From DAIOXA01 sp050949165 (lineage in GTDB: Bacteria > Bacillota > Proteinivoracia > UBA4975), in assembly GCA_050949165.1 (NCBI GenBank), contig JBMNFF010000001.1, positions 310,001 through 374,000 of the forward strand: a DNA stretch of 64,000 nt, written 5' to 3'. The notes under the pieces are model-generated. The model worked only from the letters and a program-made list of their open reading frames with translations, had not been told where the DNA came from and made no database searches. The position numbers and the translations under genes were made by a program. Of this stretch, positions 16,455 to 25,547 are shown one piece after another (the stretch's first letter is position 1; each line of letters opens with the position of its first letter).

Positions 16455-17183
16455 TTATGCGTAGCCTTTCATCAATGATTTCCTAATCCGGTAACTCTGT
16501 CCATCGAATAATAGCAGGTAGCTGTGGTGAACTAAGCGGTCGATCATGGCAGCCGTCATCTGCTCATCATAGAAAATGTTTACCCACTTGCTAAATTCAA
16601 GATTGGTAGTGATGATCACACTCCTTTGCTCGTAGCGGTCTGAAATTACCTGGAACAAGAGCTTGGAACCGTCTCGGTCCAGGGGGACATATCCCCATTC
16701 ATCGCAGATTAACAGATCAGCCTTTGCTAATTGTTTCAGAAGTTTATTGAGCTCGCCTTTTTTCTGTGCATCGCTGAGTTGGTTGACCAGGGCTGCTGTG
16801 CGGAAGAACCGAACAGATAGACCTCTATTGCATGCTTCAATCCCTATGGCCGTGGCGAGGTGGGTCTTGCCGGCGCCTACATTGCCGTAGAAGATGAGGT
16901 TCTTCTGTTGCCTGACGAAGTTCACTTCTTTTAAATCGGCAATTGAGAGCTCTGTTGGCAACCGAATTTCGTCAAAGCTGTAACCATCAAAGGTTTTCAA
17001 GTTGTAGAAACCAGCTTGTTTTACCAGACGGTTCTTGCGGGTTGTTTCCCTGTATGCAACCTCTTGCTTCAGGACCTTAAGCAGGTACTCCTGGTAGCTG
17101 TCAGCTTCAACTTGGTCGGAGATTTCTGCTATGTTCTTGCTTAAGCGAAGGCGGCGGCAGCACTCAGCAATTTCAGCTTTCAT
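16455..17183 (-). CDS. istB: IS21 helper ATPase IstB (element 2)
   Basis: The product is 242 aa from ATG 17183, with GGTGG just upstream; a GTG at 17198 is possible. Walker A is GNVGAGKTHLA, Walker B is LLICDEWGYVP, and the ending IDRLVHHSYLLLFDGQSYR is the IstB signature. It overlaps the end of istA by about 11 nt. The gene itself is intact although its partner is not. Confidence 0.93.
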   Translation of the reverse strand: MKAEIAECCRRLRLSKNIAEISDQVEADSYQEYLLKVLKQEVAYRETTRKNRLVKQAGFYNLKTFDGYSFDEIRLPTELSIADLKEVNFVRQQKNLIFYGNVGAGKTHLATAIGIEACNRGLSVRFFRTAALVNQLSDAQKKGELNKLLKQLAKADLLICDEWGYVPLDRDGSKLLFQVISDRYEQRSVIITTNLEFSKWVNIFYDEQMTAAMIDRLVHHSYLLLFDGQSYRIRKSLMKGYA

Positions 17184-18636
17184 GAATACCACCTTCACTC
17201 AAGAACAAGCGGTCATATTCAGCTACGTTAGCTTGTACTTGGGGCATGTCGGGAACACTGGCCGGCAGGATTAGGGGATCCAGGTCTAGGACTTCGCAGT
17301 TAAGTCGACTAAACATAGCTATGATGCTGTCGGCATCGCTTACACCGTGTTCCAAGGCCGTCAGGAAGGCTTCTGTAGCCTTGTTAAACCCACTTGCCTC
17401 GCTGAGCTTGGCCAAGACTGTCAAGGCTTCCTTCTTGCTCGAGTAGTCGCAGTTGTCCAGGAAGTCCTGTATAGGTTCAGGGAGCATGGGATAGATACCG
17501 GTGTATTTTAGGGCCGCAGGTCGGCGGGCCAGTTGGGCCAAATATGGCAGCCAGTCCATGGATTCCTTGTTCTCTTTACCGTAGAGGCGGGGGTGCCTAA
17601 TTGCCTCCCTGTAGCTCTCGTCCAGAACAATGACGTCATGAGCGGTCAACCTTACGAATACTTCGCTGTTGGCGTAACGGGGAGCGGTGGAGTAAGTGTG
17701 CTTCCCATCATTTAATGTGAACTTAGCGTAGCTGTTAGTGCGCACCTTCTTAATCTCGGATTCATCATAGGGGACAGCGGGCAGTGGCAGCAGCGCTTTT
17801 CGGTCCTCAAAGAACAGCTCTTGAATCAGTAGCGCCTTCTTGTAATGTGGCCTTTGCATATCTCGATCGCATTTCTCAAGCAGTTGGCGATTAAATGCTC
17901 TTAGGTCATCTATCCGGGGGATGGGCGCCAACAGATTGCGCCGATGGTAGCCCACTTTGTTCTCCACATTGCCTTTTTCATGGCCGCTATCGGGGTTGCA
18001 AAACGCAGCAATAAATCCGTAGTGATTCTTGAAACGCAGGAACGAATCTGTCAGTTCCCGCCTATGGTTTTTCAGGATTTTCTTTACTGCTGGAGAAAGG
18101 TTATCGAACCAGAGCCTGGTTGGTACGCCGCCCAAGTGGGCAAAGATGTTCATCAGCCCTTCGGCCAGGCATTGCATGTTCTGCCCTTTGAACAGCTGCA
18201 GGTAACCGCCATTGCTATTGGGGAAAGAGAGATTCAAGTAATAGCCGTTGCAGAGTTCATTGCCCTCATAAAAATCTGCTTCGCCAAAGTCTACTTGCGC
18301 CTCTCCCGGGATATGTTCCAGAGGCATAAAAAATTGGGTTTCCTGACTGTATAGCGCCTTCTTACGTTCTGCTACATACGCAGCGACCAGCCGGTAAGAA
18401 CAGTTGAATTCAGGACCATAAATTCCAGCCAGCCGATCGAAGACTCTGCGCGCAGTGTGGCGCTGTTTCTTGCGGGCCTGCTTATCTGCTTCCAACCAGC
18501 TATCTATCTCCTCTTTATACTTGTCCAACTTAGACCCGCGTTTTTTAGCTGGTTTGGGAAGCGGTTGAGTAAAGTCTTTCATGTTGATGTATTTCTTAAC
18601 TGTCTTTACATCATGTCCTGTGGCTCTTGCTAGTTA
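17173..18636 (-). pseudogene. istA: IS21 transposase IstA (element 2), N-terminus lost
   Basis: The intact reading part carries Asp in EAQVDFGEADFY, Asp in LWFDNLSPAV and Glu in GHEKGNVENKVGYHRRN. Upstream of the first in-frame ATG (18582) the frame still encodes LARATGHDVKTVKKYIN, the tail of the IstA HTH. It then meets the IS256 end at 18637. No HTH start is found beyond the IS256 copy, so sequence was deleted rather than simply interrupted. Confidence 0.88.
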
Positions 18637-19966
18637 GTGTCAAGTTTTGTTCGCAAAATCCATCTGCACTCCGTAAATGGATTATGCCACCTGCATTCGA
18701 TCTTCCTTTGTTAACTGGATAATATCTGGCTTTATATAACATCTCCCTGACGACCAATCCTCGGCATATTCAATCAGGTATGTCGTAACAAGACGGATAT
18801 AGGAATCCATACTTGGAAAGATGCCAACAACAGATGTCCGCCGACGAATCTCCCTGTTGAGCCGCTCTAACATGTTCGTTGAGGATATCTTCCTGTCATC
18901 TAGCCGGTTAAAATTGTAGAACTGTAAGGAGTCTTCCAAGCCAGATTCAAGAACTTCTACTGCTCCAGGGTATTGGTTTTCGTAGGTGTCCATCAATGCA
19001 TCGGCGTATTTCTTAGCACTTTCAAGATCCGGCTGCAACCAGATTTGCTTCAACCTATCAGCGAAAGCTGCCTTGCCTTTGGCGGGCAGGTGAGCCAAGA
19101 TGTTCCGCATGAAGTGCACTTTACAACGCTGCCAACTGCAACCGATAAATGACGTCTGAACAGCTTTTACCAACCCTTTGTGAGCATCGGACACTACCAG
19201 CCATGTATCTTTGAGGCCCCTGTCCTTTAGCCTCTGGAACAGCTCCCTGTAGGTAGCCTCAGACTCATCCTGCATCGGCTCAATGGCTAATATGTCGCGC
19301 CTGCCGCTTTCATCAAGCCCGACAACTACAAGGACTGCCATGTTCTTCACGTGCCGGTCGTACCTAATCTTCTCGTATAATGCATCAACCCATAGGACAG
19401 GATACGTCTTTTTCAACGGACGTTTCCGGAAAGCTTCCACCTGATCGTTTAATTCCCTTGTGATTTGAGAAACCTGGCTTCGGGAGATTGAGTCGATGCC
19501 AAGGCTCTTGGCCAGCTTCTCAATCTTGCGGGTGGAAACTCCGTTAACATAGGCCTCCTGGATAACATTCATAAGGGCAACTTCTGATCGTTTCTTTTCA
19601 GTTACGAAGAAGGGAATGTAGCCGCCTTTGCGCAACTTAGGGACAAACAAATACAGGGTCCCCATTCTAGTGTCGAACCGGCGGACACGGTACCCGGAGC
19701 GGTATCCGGACCTTTCTGAGTTACGCTCTGACTTGGAAGCATTGACCTTAGATGTTACTTCGGCTTCCATAAGTTGCTCGCACAGCCACTTCAGCATCGA
19801 GAGCATTGGGTCTTCTTCTGACATGAATTGCAATAGCATTTTCTCGAAGTTTCCAGTAGAATAAGAGTAAGCCATCGGTAACAACTCCTTTTGGTTTGCT
19901 CGTCACATACCATTTCGGAGTTGCCGATGGTTTTTCCTTTTTACTTTTGCGAACTTAATTGTACAC
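18637..19966 (-). mobile_element. IS256-family insertion sequence, copy 2
   Basis: The 1330-bp element is the same length and orientation as copy 1 (5678-7007), with the same ends GTGTCAAG...GTACAC. The flanking 8-mers (GCTAGTTA and TATCGAAA) are not duplicated. In both copies the right flank begins TATC. It truncates istA on the left and lies about 20 bp before a nuclease-like gene on the right. Confidence 0.9.
18682..19884 (-). CDS. IS256-family transposase, copy 2
   Basis: The product is 400 aa, nearly identical to the copy at 5723-6925 including the DDE segments (VLWVDALYEK, VVSDAHKGLV). The few substitutions suggest recent duplication. It appears functional. Confidence 0.95.
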   Translation of the reverse strand: MLPMAYSYSTGNFEKMLLQFMSEEDPMLSMLKWLCEQLMEAEVTSKVNASKSERNSERSGYRSGYRVRRFDTRMGTLYLFVPKLRKGGYIPFFVTEKKRSEVALMNVIQEAYVNGVSTRKIEKLAKSLGIDSISRSQVSQITRELNDQVEAFRKRPLKKTYPVLWVDALYEKIRYDRHVKNMAVLVVVGLDESGRRDILAIEPMQDESEATYRELFQRLKDRGLKDTWLVVSDAHKGLVKAVQTSFIGCSWQRCKVHFMRNILAHLPAKGKAAFADRLKQIWLQPDLESAKKYADALMDTYENQYPGAVEVLESGLEDSLQFYNFNRLDDRKISSTNMLERLNREIRRRTSVVGIFPSMDSYIRLVTTYLIEYAEDWSSGRCYIKPDIIQLTKEDRMQVA

Positions 19967-19986
19967 TATCGAAAGGGACGATTCGG

Positions 19987-20430
19987 TGATAATTTTCCTG
20001 ACCTCAGAAGAGGTAGATAAGTGCTGTAAGTTTTCTGTAGAATGCGCTAAATATCAGCAGCAAATTGAGTTTGGACAGGCTGACACCGCTCCTCGGGGAC
20101 TGGCCGAGCTTGCTAGGGATATTTTAATTGGTAAGTTAGCTGAGGTAGCTTTTGCTAGGATGTTAGAAGAAAACTATAAGATTGTAATAAAACTAGATTT
20201 TGAGTTTTATCCTCGAGGTGTATGGGATAAAAATGATGCCCATATAAATGGGTGGCAAATAGATATTAAGGGCACAAGGCACTTGGGAAGATGTTTTTAG
20301 GGAACCTAATCAAGTCCTTTCTATGTTATATAATGATGATAATAAAATAAACATTCTTGACATAAGTGGTGCAATTATTGGTACCGAACAGAATATCCAT
20401 ACTGTCATGATAGAATCGATTAGCAAATGA
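19987..20430 (+). pseudogene. Nuclease-like gene with a one-base frameshift
   Basis: GTG 19987 follows AAGGGA. The first frame gives IIFLTSEEVDKCCKFSVECA, later ILIGKLAEVAFARMLEE, then NGWQIDIKGT. The pattern GKxxEVAF...D-x-K fits a PD-(D/E)XK nuclease core. Near 20276 the frame shifts. Dropping one A from ACAAGG continues GTWEDVFREPNQVLSMLYND to the stop at 20430, so about 147 aa would be restored. Its stop is 11 bp before the next nuclease-like gene, so the two were probably one operon with the methyltransferase. Confidence 0.6.
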
Positions 20431-20441
20431 GGGGGAGGTAT

Positions 20442-21476
20442 ATGAGAAGAAAGCAAAGAGATATTGACAAAATTGAAATGCTAAGATTATTAGATGCATT
20501 CGCACGTAATCGTGGCTGGAGTATCACTGACTCAGTGAATAAGTCTGAACTGGTAGAAGCCTTAACGCACATAATCTCACAGCGTCCTCAAGAAAACCTA
20601 GTTCATGGGCTGCGGGTAGAGTCAATGTTTGCTTATGTCGTAGGTGCTATCGGTGCCTGTCGAATTATTAAACAAGAAGATGCTGGGGACTTGTTTTCCA
20701 AATATCCGGAGTTCATAGTCCCTGATTTTTATCTGGTTACTAGTTCAGGAGAAGAGTATCTAATAGAGGTTAAGAATTGTCACAGAGCTAATATAACAGA
20801 TTTTGAGTATAGACTAACCGCACGATACTATAATCAAATTTCAGCTTATGCAGATGCCCGTGGTTTAGATCTTAAAATCGCGATCTACTGGTCAAGGCTA
20901 CAGATTTGGACACTTTTACCTATAAATGCTTTTGAAAAGAAAGGTAACTACTTTAGCCTTCCCATGGAACAATGTGTTAAACGAGATGAGATGTCATTGC
21001 TTGGGGACGTTATAATTGCAACGGTTCCACCACTAGAGTTAAGGATACTTTTTGACCAGAAAAATCAAAAGACTATTGAAGCCTCTAGCAAAATTATGGC
21101 AACATGTAGTGGGATAGAACTGTGGTGTGGAGGGCGTCGTGTCACTGATCCATATGAGAATAAGCTAGCCTGGTTTCTTCTTTTGTTTGGACATTGGCCA
21201 GCAAACAAACCTGAATATAAGTTTAGTAATGGGAAACTAATCTCTATTAATTTCATGGTTTCACAAAAAAAGTCTGCAGGACATAACTTTGCAGTTATTG
21301 GTCGGCTCAGTGAGATGATTTCTAGACAATATAATGAACTTACAGCTCCTGATGGTCAAATCAAAAAAATATCACCCTCACAAGATCCAGATGACCTTGG
21401 TATAATGATTCCAGCCGATTACATGGGGGAGATTGTCCATCTTTGGCGGTTCGAACTGAAACCCAACTATGATTAA
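20442..21476 (+). CDS. PD-(D/E)XK nuclease-like protein, possible restriction endonuclease
   Basis: The product is 344 aa; ATG 20442 follows GGGGGAGG. The middle carries PDFYLVTSSGEEYLIEVKNC, a clear PD-x(n)-E-x-K catalytic pattern with beta-strand spacing. The rest is not assignable to a named family. With the frameshifted gene just upstream and the C5-methyltransferase fragment at 15814, it probably formed a type II-like restriction set before the insertions. The frame is undamaged. A host nuclease function without methylation would be toxic, so it may be silent or dependent on its broken partner. Confidence 0.6.
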   Translation: MRRKQRDIDKIEMLRLLDAFARNRGWSITDSVNKSELVEALTHIISQRPQENLVHGLRVESMFAYVVGAIGACRIIKQEDAGDLFSKYPEFIVPDFYLVTSSGEEYLIEVKNCHRANITDFEYRLTARYYNQISAYADARGLDLKIAIYWSRLQIWTLLPINAFEKKGNYFSLPMEQCVKRDEMSLLGDVIIATVPPLELRILFDQKNQKTIEASSKIMATCSGIELWCGGRRVTDPYENKLAWFLLLFGHWPANKPEYKFSNGKLISINFMVSQKKSAGHNFAVIGRLSEMISRQYNELTAPDGQIKKISPSQDPDDLGIMIPADYMGEIVHLWRFELKPNYD

Positions 21477-21539
21477 CTTCTGCCCTATTATACGCTTACC
21501 ATATAATACTTCTAACAAAACTTCTAACACAGCACAGAA

Positions 21540-21562
21540 AATAGGGGGTAAATCCCCCTATT
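21540..21562. terminator. Strong hairpin after the nuclease gene
   Basis: AATAGGGGG and CCCCCTATT form a perfect 9-bp stem with a 5-nt loop. No T-run follows, so it may end transcription only weakly or act as an RNA stabiliser. It lies 64 bp after the nuclease stop. Confidence 0.45.
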
Positions 21563-21729
21563 GAGTTATATACCAAAATATAACGACCCAATAGAATCAG
21601 GCTTTCCTGGGCTATAGCACAAATAATCACACGATTTAGCTTGACTCAAAATCAAGCGCCTATGAAGGCTTGAGACTATATCCCATAGTACCTATAGGAA
21701 GGAACTGTGGAGCCAAGCGCGTAATGAAA

Positions 21730-21763
21730 AGTTCCCTCCATAGTTCCCTCCGAAGTTCCCTCC
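21730..21763. repeat. Three 12-bp-period direct repeats next to the att site
   Basis: AGTTCCCTCC occurs at 21730, 21742 and 21754, exactly 12 bp apart, ending about 115 bp left of the tRNA-Pro fragment. Short direct repeats at this distance from a core site resemble arm-type binding sites of tyrosine integrases. Confidence 0.65.
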
Positions 21764-21876
21764 AAACCTACAATAAGGGGAGGGAAAAGAGCCAACCAAG
21801 GCAAACGAGTTTTGCAGAAACGCTGATATCAAAGGGTTTTAGCGATATAGACATAACCCATCACATACAGAGAACC

Positions 21877-21924
21877 TGACTGGGGGTCAAGGGGTCGCAG
21901 GTTCAAATCCTGTCAGCCCGACCA
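21877..21924 (+). other. 3' fragment of tRNA-Pro (GGG): probable attR of an integrative element
   Basis: The 48 nt run from the anticodon stem-loop (TGACTGGGGGTCA) through the variable loop, the T-arm (GCAGGTTCAAATCCTGT) and the acceptor strand CAGCCCG plus ACCA. No D-arm or 5' acceptor half precedes it, and the 5' anticodon stem is mismatched, so it is not a functional tRNA. Its T-arm is identical to that of tRNA-Pro(TGG) at 35181-35257. Integrases that use the 3' half of a tRNA leave precisely such a copy at one end of the island. The orientation places the intact gene left of the window. Confidence 0.8.
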
Positions 21925-21936
21925 TTTATGAATTTG

Positions 21937-21966
21937 AGCCACAGGGGTTTGACCCTGGGCTTTTTT
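21937..21966 (+). terminator. Terminator after the tRNA-Pro fragment
   Basis: AGCC-A-CAGGG pairs with CCCTG-GGCT (one bulged A), then T6. It is probably the original terminator of the tRNA-Pro gene, displaced by the integration. Confidence 0.8.
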
Positions 21967-22316
21967 GTATTAATAGAGAGATTTCACTAATTGCTCCTCA
22001 AAGAGTGTAGTAAGAGATGAACGAGAGAAGAGAATAAGTAAAAAAAAGACTGAGGGAGAATGTAAAAAGACTTACGGACTCTCCAAGGAAGATATGTATA
22101 ACGATTTAAAGATGAGCACCAAAAATTAAGCATACCAAACGGGGTTTTGCTACAGCAATGCTGTAGCTTTATTAAAATTTACTCCTTATAATGCACTTTG
22201 CTGAAGGGTGATGCAATTGCACCCCGGTTTTCTATTTACTAAAAGAGGATTAGAAAATATCTGGTTTCAGAACATAATATTACGTAAAAGTAGAATGTGA
22301 ATAATTTCCAATACAG
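21967..22316. other. Gene-free spacer with one hairpin
   Basis: No coding region is supported. A perfect GCTACAGC/GCTGTAGC hairpin with a TTTATT tail (22149-22173) may be a weak terminator. The rest is AT-rich flank of the presumed core chromosome. Confidence 0.5.
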
Positions 22317-22345
22317 TTGACAAAATCCAGGTTTCCCGGTTAAAT
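22317..22345 (+). promoter_or_regulatory. Sigma-A-like promoter for the hybrid kinase
   Basis: TTGACA (22317-22322), a 17-bp spacer, and TTAAAT (22340-22345). The expected RNA start near 22352 leaves room for the GGAGGGGG ribosome site at 22370-22377. Confidence 0.55.
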
Positions 22346-22389
22346 GGAGAAAACAGGTAATGGATGTGGGGAGGGGGAGTACAAGTTCT

Positions 22390-25300
22390 ATGGTCAATTT
22401 AACCCGCTTGCAGTTTAATCAGAAGCCGAAGGAATTCTGTAATAATGTGGTTTCATCTATCTGCTCTGAATACGGGTTTGATTCGGGTCTAGTTGTTGAT
22501 TTTAATGACAACTCGGTCCTTTGCGCCTTTGGCAGCCTGCCCGCGTACGCAAATCAACTCAACCTCTCAGAACTTGTCAGCAGTCCTGAGTTTTCTGTCC
22601 TGGCACTGGATGACTACTTGACAGTGTTAGGCGTTAAAGCTGCGGTAGCCTTTCCCCTGTTCAATGAGGGAAAGGCTAGAGGTGCTTGTCTATTGCTGTC
22701 ACAAACTCCGGTCAGCATTGACGAGTCTCTAACCCATGCTGCCGCAGGGGTCAGCGCACTGCTGTCCATGGCAATTGGTCAATCGGCCGAACATGCCGAA
22801 GTCAAAGCAAATTACAATGAAGCATATTGGAGCATGTTTAAGAATACCAATGCTGTTATGCTTCTGATTGATCCGGAAACCGGGAGAATCGTCGATGCCA
22901 ATCCTGCTGCCTGCAGATACTACGGCTATACCCGGACAGAATTCCAAGAGAAGAGAATACAAGACATCAATCAGATGTCTGAAGCAGAGGTAAGGCAGGA
23001 AATGCAGCTAGCTGCTGAGAATATACGCAACCACTTTGCCTTCAAACATCGTCTGGCAAATGGAGAGCTAAGGGATGTGGAAGTGTACAGCGGCCCTATA
23101 AATTTTAATGACACTCAGGTGCTCTATTCTATAGTTCACGATGTCACCGAAAAAAATCAGGCGATGGAAAAGCTGAAAGAAAGCAATCATGAAAACCAAC
23201 GCCTTGCCGATAATATTCACCTGTTGCTGAATTCTTCCGGGGAGGGCATCATTGGCGTTGACCATTTAGGCCGGTGTACCTTTGTCAATCGGGCGGCTTG
23301 TAATATGCTTCAGTACACAGAAGAGGAATTGCTGGGCAAAGAGATTCACGTTATTATTCATCATACTTCGGCAGACGGTTCTGAAAGAGATATCCATGGT
23401 TGTCCCATGCAGCGTACACTGACCACAGGGGAAGGCATGGTTGATAATGATGAAATCCTCTGGCGCAAGGACGGCGCCCCTCTGAACGTCCGATATTCTT
23501 GCTGCCCGATGAAGGAAAATTCGACAGTTGTCGGGGCAGTGATTACCTTTACCGACATTACAGAGCAAAAAGCAATGATTGCTTCCCTGGCTGAATCAGT
23601 AGAACTTGCCCGCTCGGTAGCAGAAGGGCTTTCCGGTCAGATATTGGTATTGGATGAAGACGGCAGGATAATCATGGCCAACAGAGCCTGGCAGAGAGAA
23701 TATTACCGTCGTTATCCCGATGCTGCGCAAATCAATTACCTGGGGAGAAATTATCTCGAGCTCTGTGAAAGCGTGCCCGGGGAATTGAATAAAGTAGGCA
23801 GACTCCTGGCCCAGGGCCTGCGGGAGGTGATATCGGGGAAAAGGGAACAGTATGACCTGGAGTACAAGGAAGATTTGAGTGAAGAGACCAGGTATTATCT
23901 TGCCCGGGTGGCCCCATTATCCGGGAAGGGGCGGGTGATTGTCACCCATGAGGACCTGACCAAGATTGTCCGGAGCAGAGAGGTTGCTGAAAAGGCCAGC
24001 ATGGCCAAGAGCAATTTCCTGGCTTGTATGAGCCATGAAATCCGGACGCCGCTGAATGCCATTATTGGCGTCGGGGATTTGCTTTTTGAACAGCCCTTAA
24101 GTGAAGAGCAGATGGACTTTGTCCGGCTCTTGCGCAGTGCCGGCAACCATTTGCTCAGCCTGGTCAACAACATCCTCGACATGTCGCAAATTGAGAGTTG
24201 TCAGTTTGTGCTTGAAGAAACGGCGTTCGACTTGACAGCTATGGTGGAAGACACTCTTGAGTTTATGGCTTTTCCCGCCCACAGAAAGGGCTTGGAGGTC
24301 AATGTCCACTTCCCCGGTGACTTTACTCCTGCACGCTACGGAGATGCCAATCGCCTGCAGCAAGTGCTTGTCAACCTGCTGGGCAATGCCATTAGGTTTA
24401 CTGAACAAGGAGAGATTACCCTGCGGGTTTGGGAGCGTGACAGCAGTGAGATGGTCTTTGAACTATCCGATACCGGCGCCGGCATTCCTGAGGACAAGCT
24501 GGAGAGGATTTTCATGGACTTTCCCCAGGCGGAGCCCGCTGATGCAGCAAAAGACGATTATACCAATCTCGGCCTGCCAATATCTCTGAAAATGGCCGAG
24601 GCGATGCAGGGGACCATTGAAGTGCGCAGCGAGGTCGGCAAGGGCAGCGTCTTTACCCTGACGGTTCGGTTGCCGATCTCCTCGCATGGGCAGGAGGAAA
24701 AACCGAAACCTGCAGTCAATTTGCAGGGCCCGGTACTGATCATCGATGACAACGCCACCTGCAGGGAGATATTACGGGAACTCCTTGATGGGCAGGGAAC
24801 TGAAGTGGCCGTGGCCCCTGACGGTCCTTCTGGACTCGCCGAGTTGCTGCGGGCGCAGAATGCCAATGCTCCGTATCAGGTTGTATTGGAGGATCGCTGG
24901 CTGCCCGGCATGGACGGGTTTCAGGTGGCAGAATCGATTAAAAGCATGGAGATTGCCAATCTTACACTTGTGATGATGCTGACAACCAACCAGAAGATTG
25001 CCGACGTCGAGCGCTGCCAGGCGCTGGGTATCCCCTTCTATCTGAGCAAGCCCGTCAGGCGGGATGAACTGTTCCGAGTAATTCAATTGGTCTCAGCTGG
25101 GAAGGTACCAGTCCCCCAAGCATCAGAACCAGTAAATACCGATGATTCCGAAGTTCAAAAGCGAATACTTGTGGCCGAGGATTCGCCAGATAACCAAATG
25201 TTGATGCGGCATTTCTTCAAAAACACCAAGTACAGCATAGAAATAGCTGAGAACGGTATCCAGGCTGTGGAAAAGGTTAAACAAGCCCGCTACGACTTGA

Positions 25301-25530
25301 TATTGATGGACATCCAGATGCCCAATATGGATGGCTTGACCGCCACAGCCACTATCCGCAAGTGGGAAGCGGAGCAAAATCAACCGGCAACGCCGATCAT
25401 CGCCCTCACCGCGTACGCTTTTCAGGAAGACATAGACATGTGCCTTCAGGCTGGCTGCGACGCCCATCTGAGCAAGCCGGTAAAAAAGGCTGAGCTGCTC
25501 GAGCTGGTGGCTGGTTGGTTAGCAGATTAA
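22390..25530 (+). CDS. Multi-PAS hybrid sensor histidine kinase with two receiver domains
   Basis: The product is about 1046 aa. ATG 22390 is preferred over ATG 22360 because GGAGGGGGAG sits about 11 nt upstream. Order: a GAF-like region (about 1-140), PAS domains near 148, 274 and 404, and HisKA with phospho-His in MSHEIRTPLNAIIG near 549. The HATPase follows with LLGNAIRF and DTGAGIPEDK. A first receiver (VLIIDDNATCREI; Asp in LEDRWLPGMDGF) and a second receiver (ILVAEDSPDNQML; Asp in LILMDIQMPNMDG) close the protein. There is no transmembrane segment, so it is a cytosolic sensor. No DNA-binding output lies next to it, so the partner is unknown. Confidence 0.92.
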   Translation: MVNLTRLQFNQKPKEFCNNVVSSICSEYGFDSGLVVDFNDNSVLCAFGSLPAYANQLNLSELVSSPEFSVLALDDYLTVLGVKAAVAFPLFNEGKARGACLLLSQTPVSIDESLTHAAAGVSALLSMAIGQSAEHAEVKANYNEAYWSMFKNTNAVMLLIDPETGRIVDANPAACRYYGYTRTEFQEKRIQDINQMSEAEVRQEMQLAAENIRNHFAFKHRLANGELRDVEVYSGPINFNDTQVLYSIVHDVTEKNQAMEKLKESNHENQRLADNIHLLLNSSGEGIIGVDHLGRCTFVNRAACNMLQYTEEELLGKEIHVIIHHTSADGSERDIHGCPMQRTLTTGEGMVDNDEILWRKDGAPLNVRYSCCPMKENSTVVGAVITFTDITEQKAMIASLAESVELARSVAEGLSGQILVLDEDGRIIMANRAWQREYYRRYPDAAQINYLGRNYLELCESVPGELNKVGRLLAQGLREVISGKREQYDLEYKEDLSEETRYYLARVAPLSGKGRVIVTHEDLTKIVRSREVAEKASMAKSNFLACMSHEIRTPLNAIIGVGDLLFEQPLSEEQMDFVRLLRSAGNHLLSLVNNILDMSQIESCQFVLEETAFDLTAMVEDTLEFMAFPAHRKGLEVNVHFPGDFTPARYGDANRLQQVLVNLLGNAIRFTEQGEITLRVWERDSSEMVFELSDTGAGIPEDKLERIFMDFPQAEPADAAKDDYTNLGLPISLKMAEAMQGTIEVRSEVGKGSVFTLTVRLPISSHGQEEKPKPAVNLQGPVLIIDDNATCREILRELLDGQGTEVAVAPDGPSGLAELLRAQNANAPYQVVLEDRWLPGMDGFQVAESIKSMEIANLTLVMMLTTNQKIADVERCQALGIPFYLSKPVRRDELFRVIQLVSAGKVPVPQASEPVNTDDSEVQKRILVAEDSPDNQMLMRHFFKNTKYSIEIAENGIQAVEKVKQARYDLILMDIQMPNMDGLTATATIRKWEAEQNQPATPIIALTAYAFQEDIDMCLQAGCDAHLSKPVKKAELLELVAGWLAD

Positions 25531-25547
25531 AAGCAAAGGTGAATTGG

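Larger units (their letters stand above)
16390..18636 (-). mobile_element. IS21-family element 2, truncated at its istA end
   Basis: The left terminus begins TGTTTTTTGCAAGCCC at 16390 inside the methyltransferase gene, with further TTGCAA sites about 25 and 40 bp in, the IS21 pattern. Genes run istA-istB on the minus strand. The other end is missing: IS256 copy 2 begins at 18637 within the istA helix-turn-helix. This element is not the same type as the one at 10158, since the proteins are only moderately similar. Confidence 0.85.

Noticed and set aside
21670..21879. Open frame of 69 codons ending just before the tRNA-Pro fragment
   Set aside because: It contains the 12-bp repeats, lacks a ribosome site and resembles no integrase or other protein; the repeats explain its composition.
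21877..21924. Functional tRNA-Pro gene
   Set aside because: There is no D-arm or 5' acceptor strand upstream; only the 3' half exists.
25123..25467. Minus-strand frames within the hybrid kinase
   Set aside because: They are antisense to receiver domains with intact catalytic residues and have no start signals.
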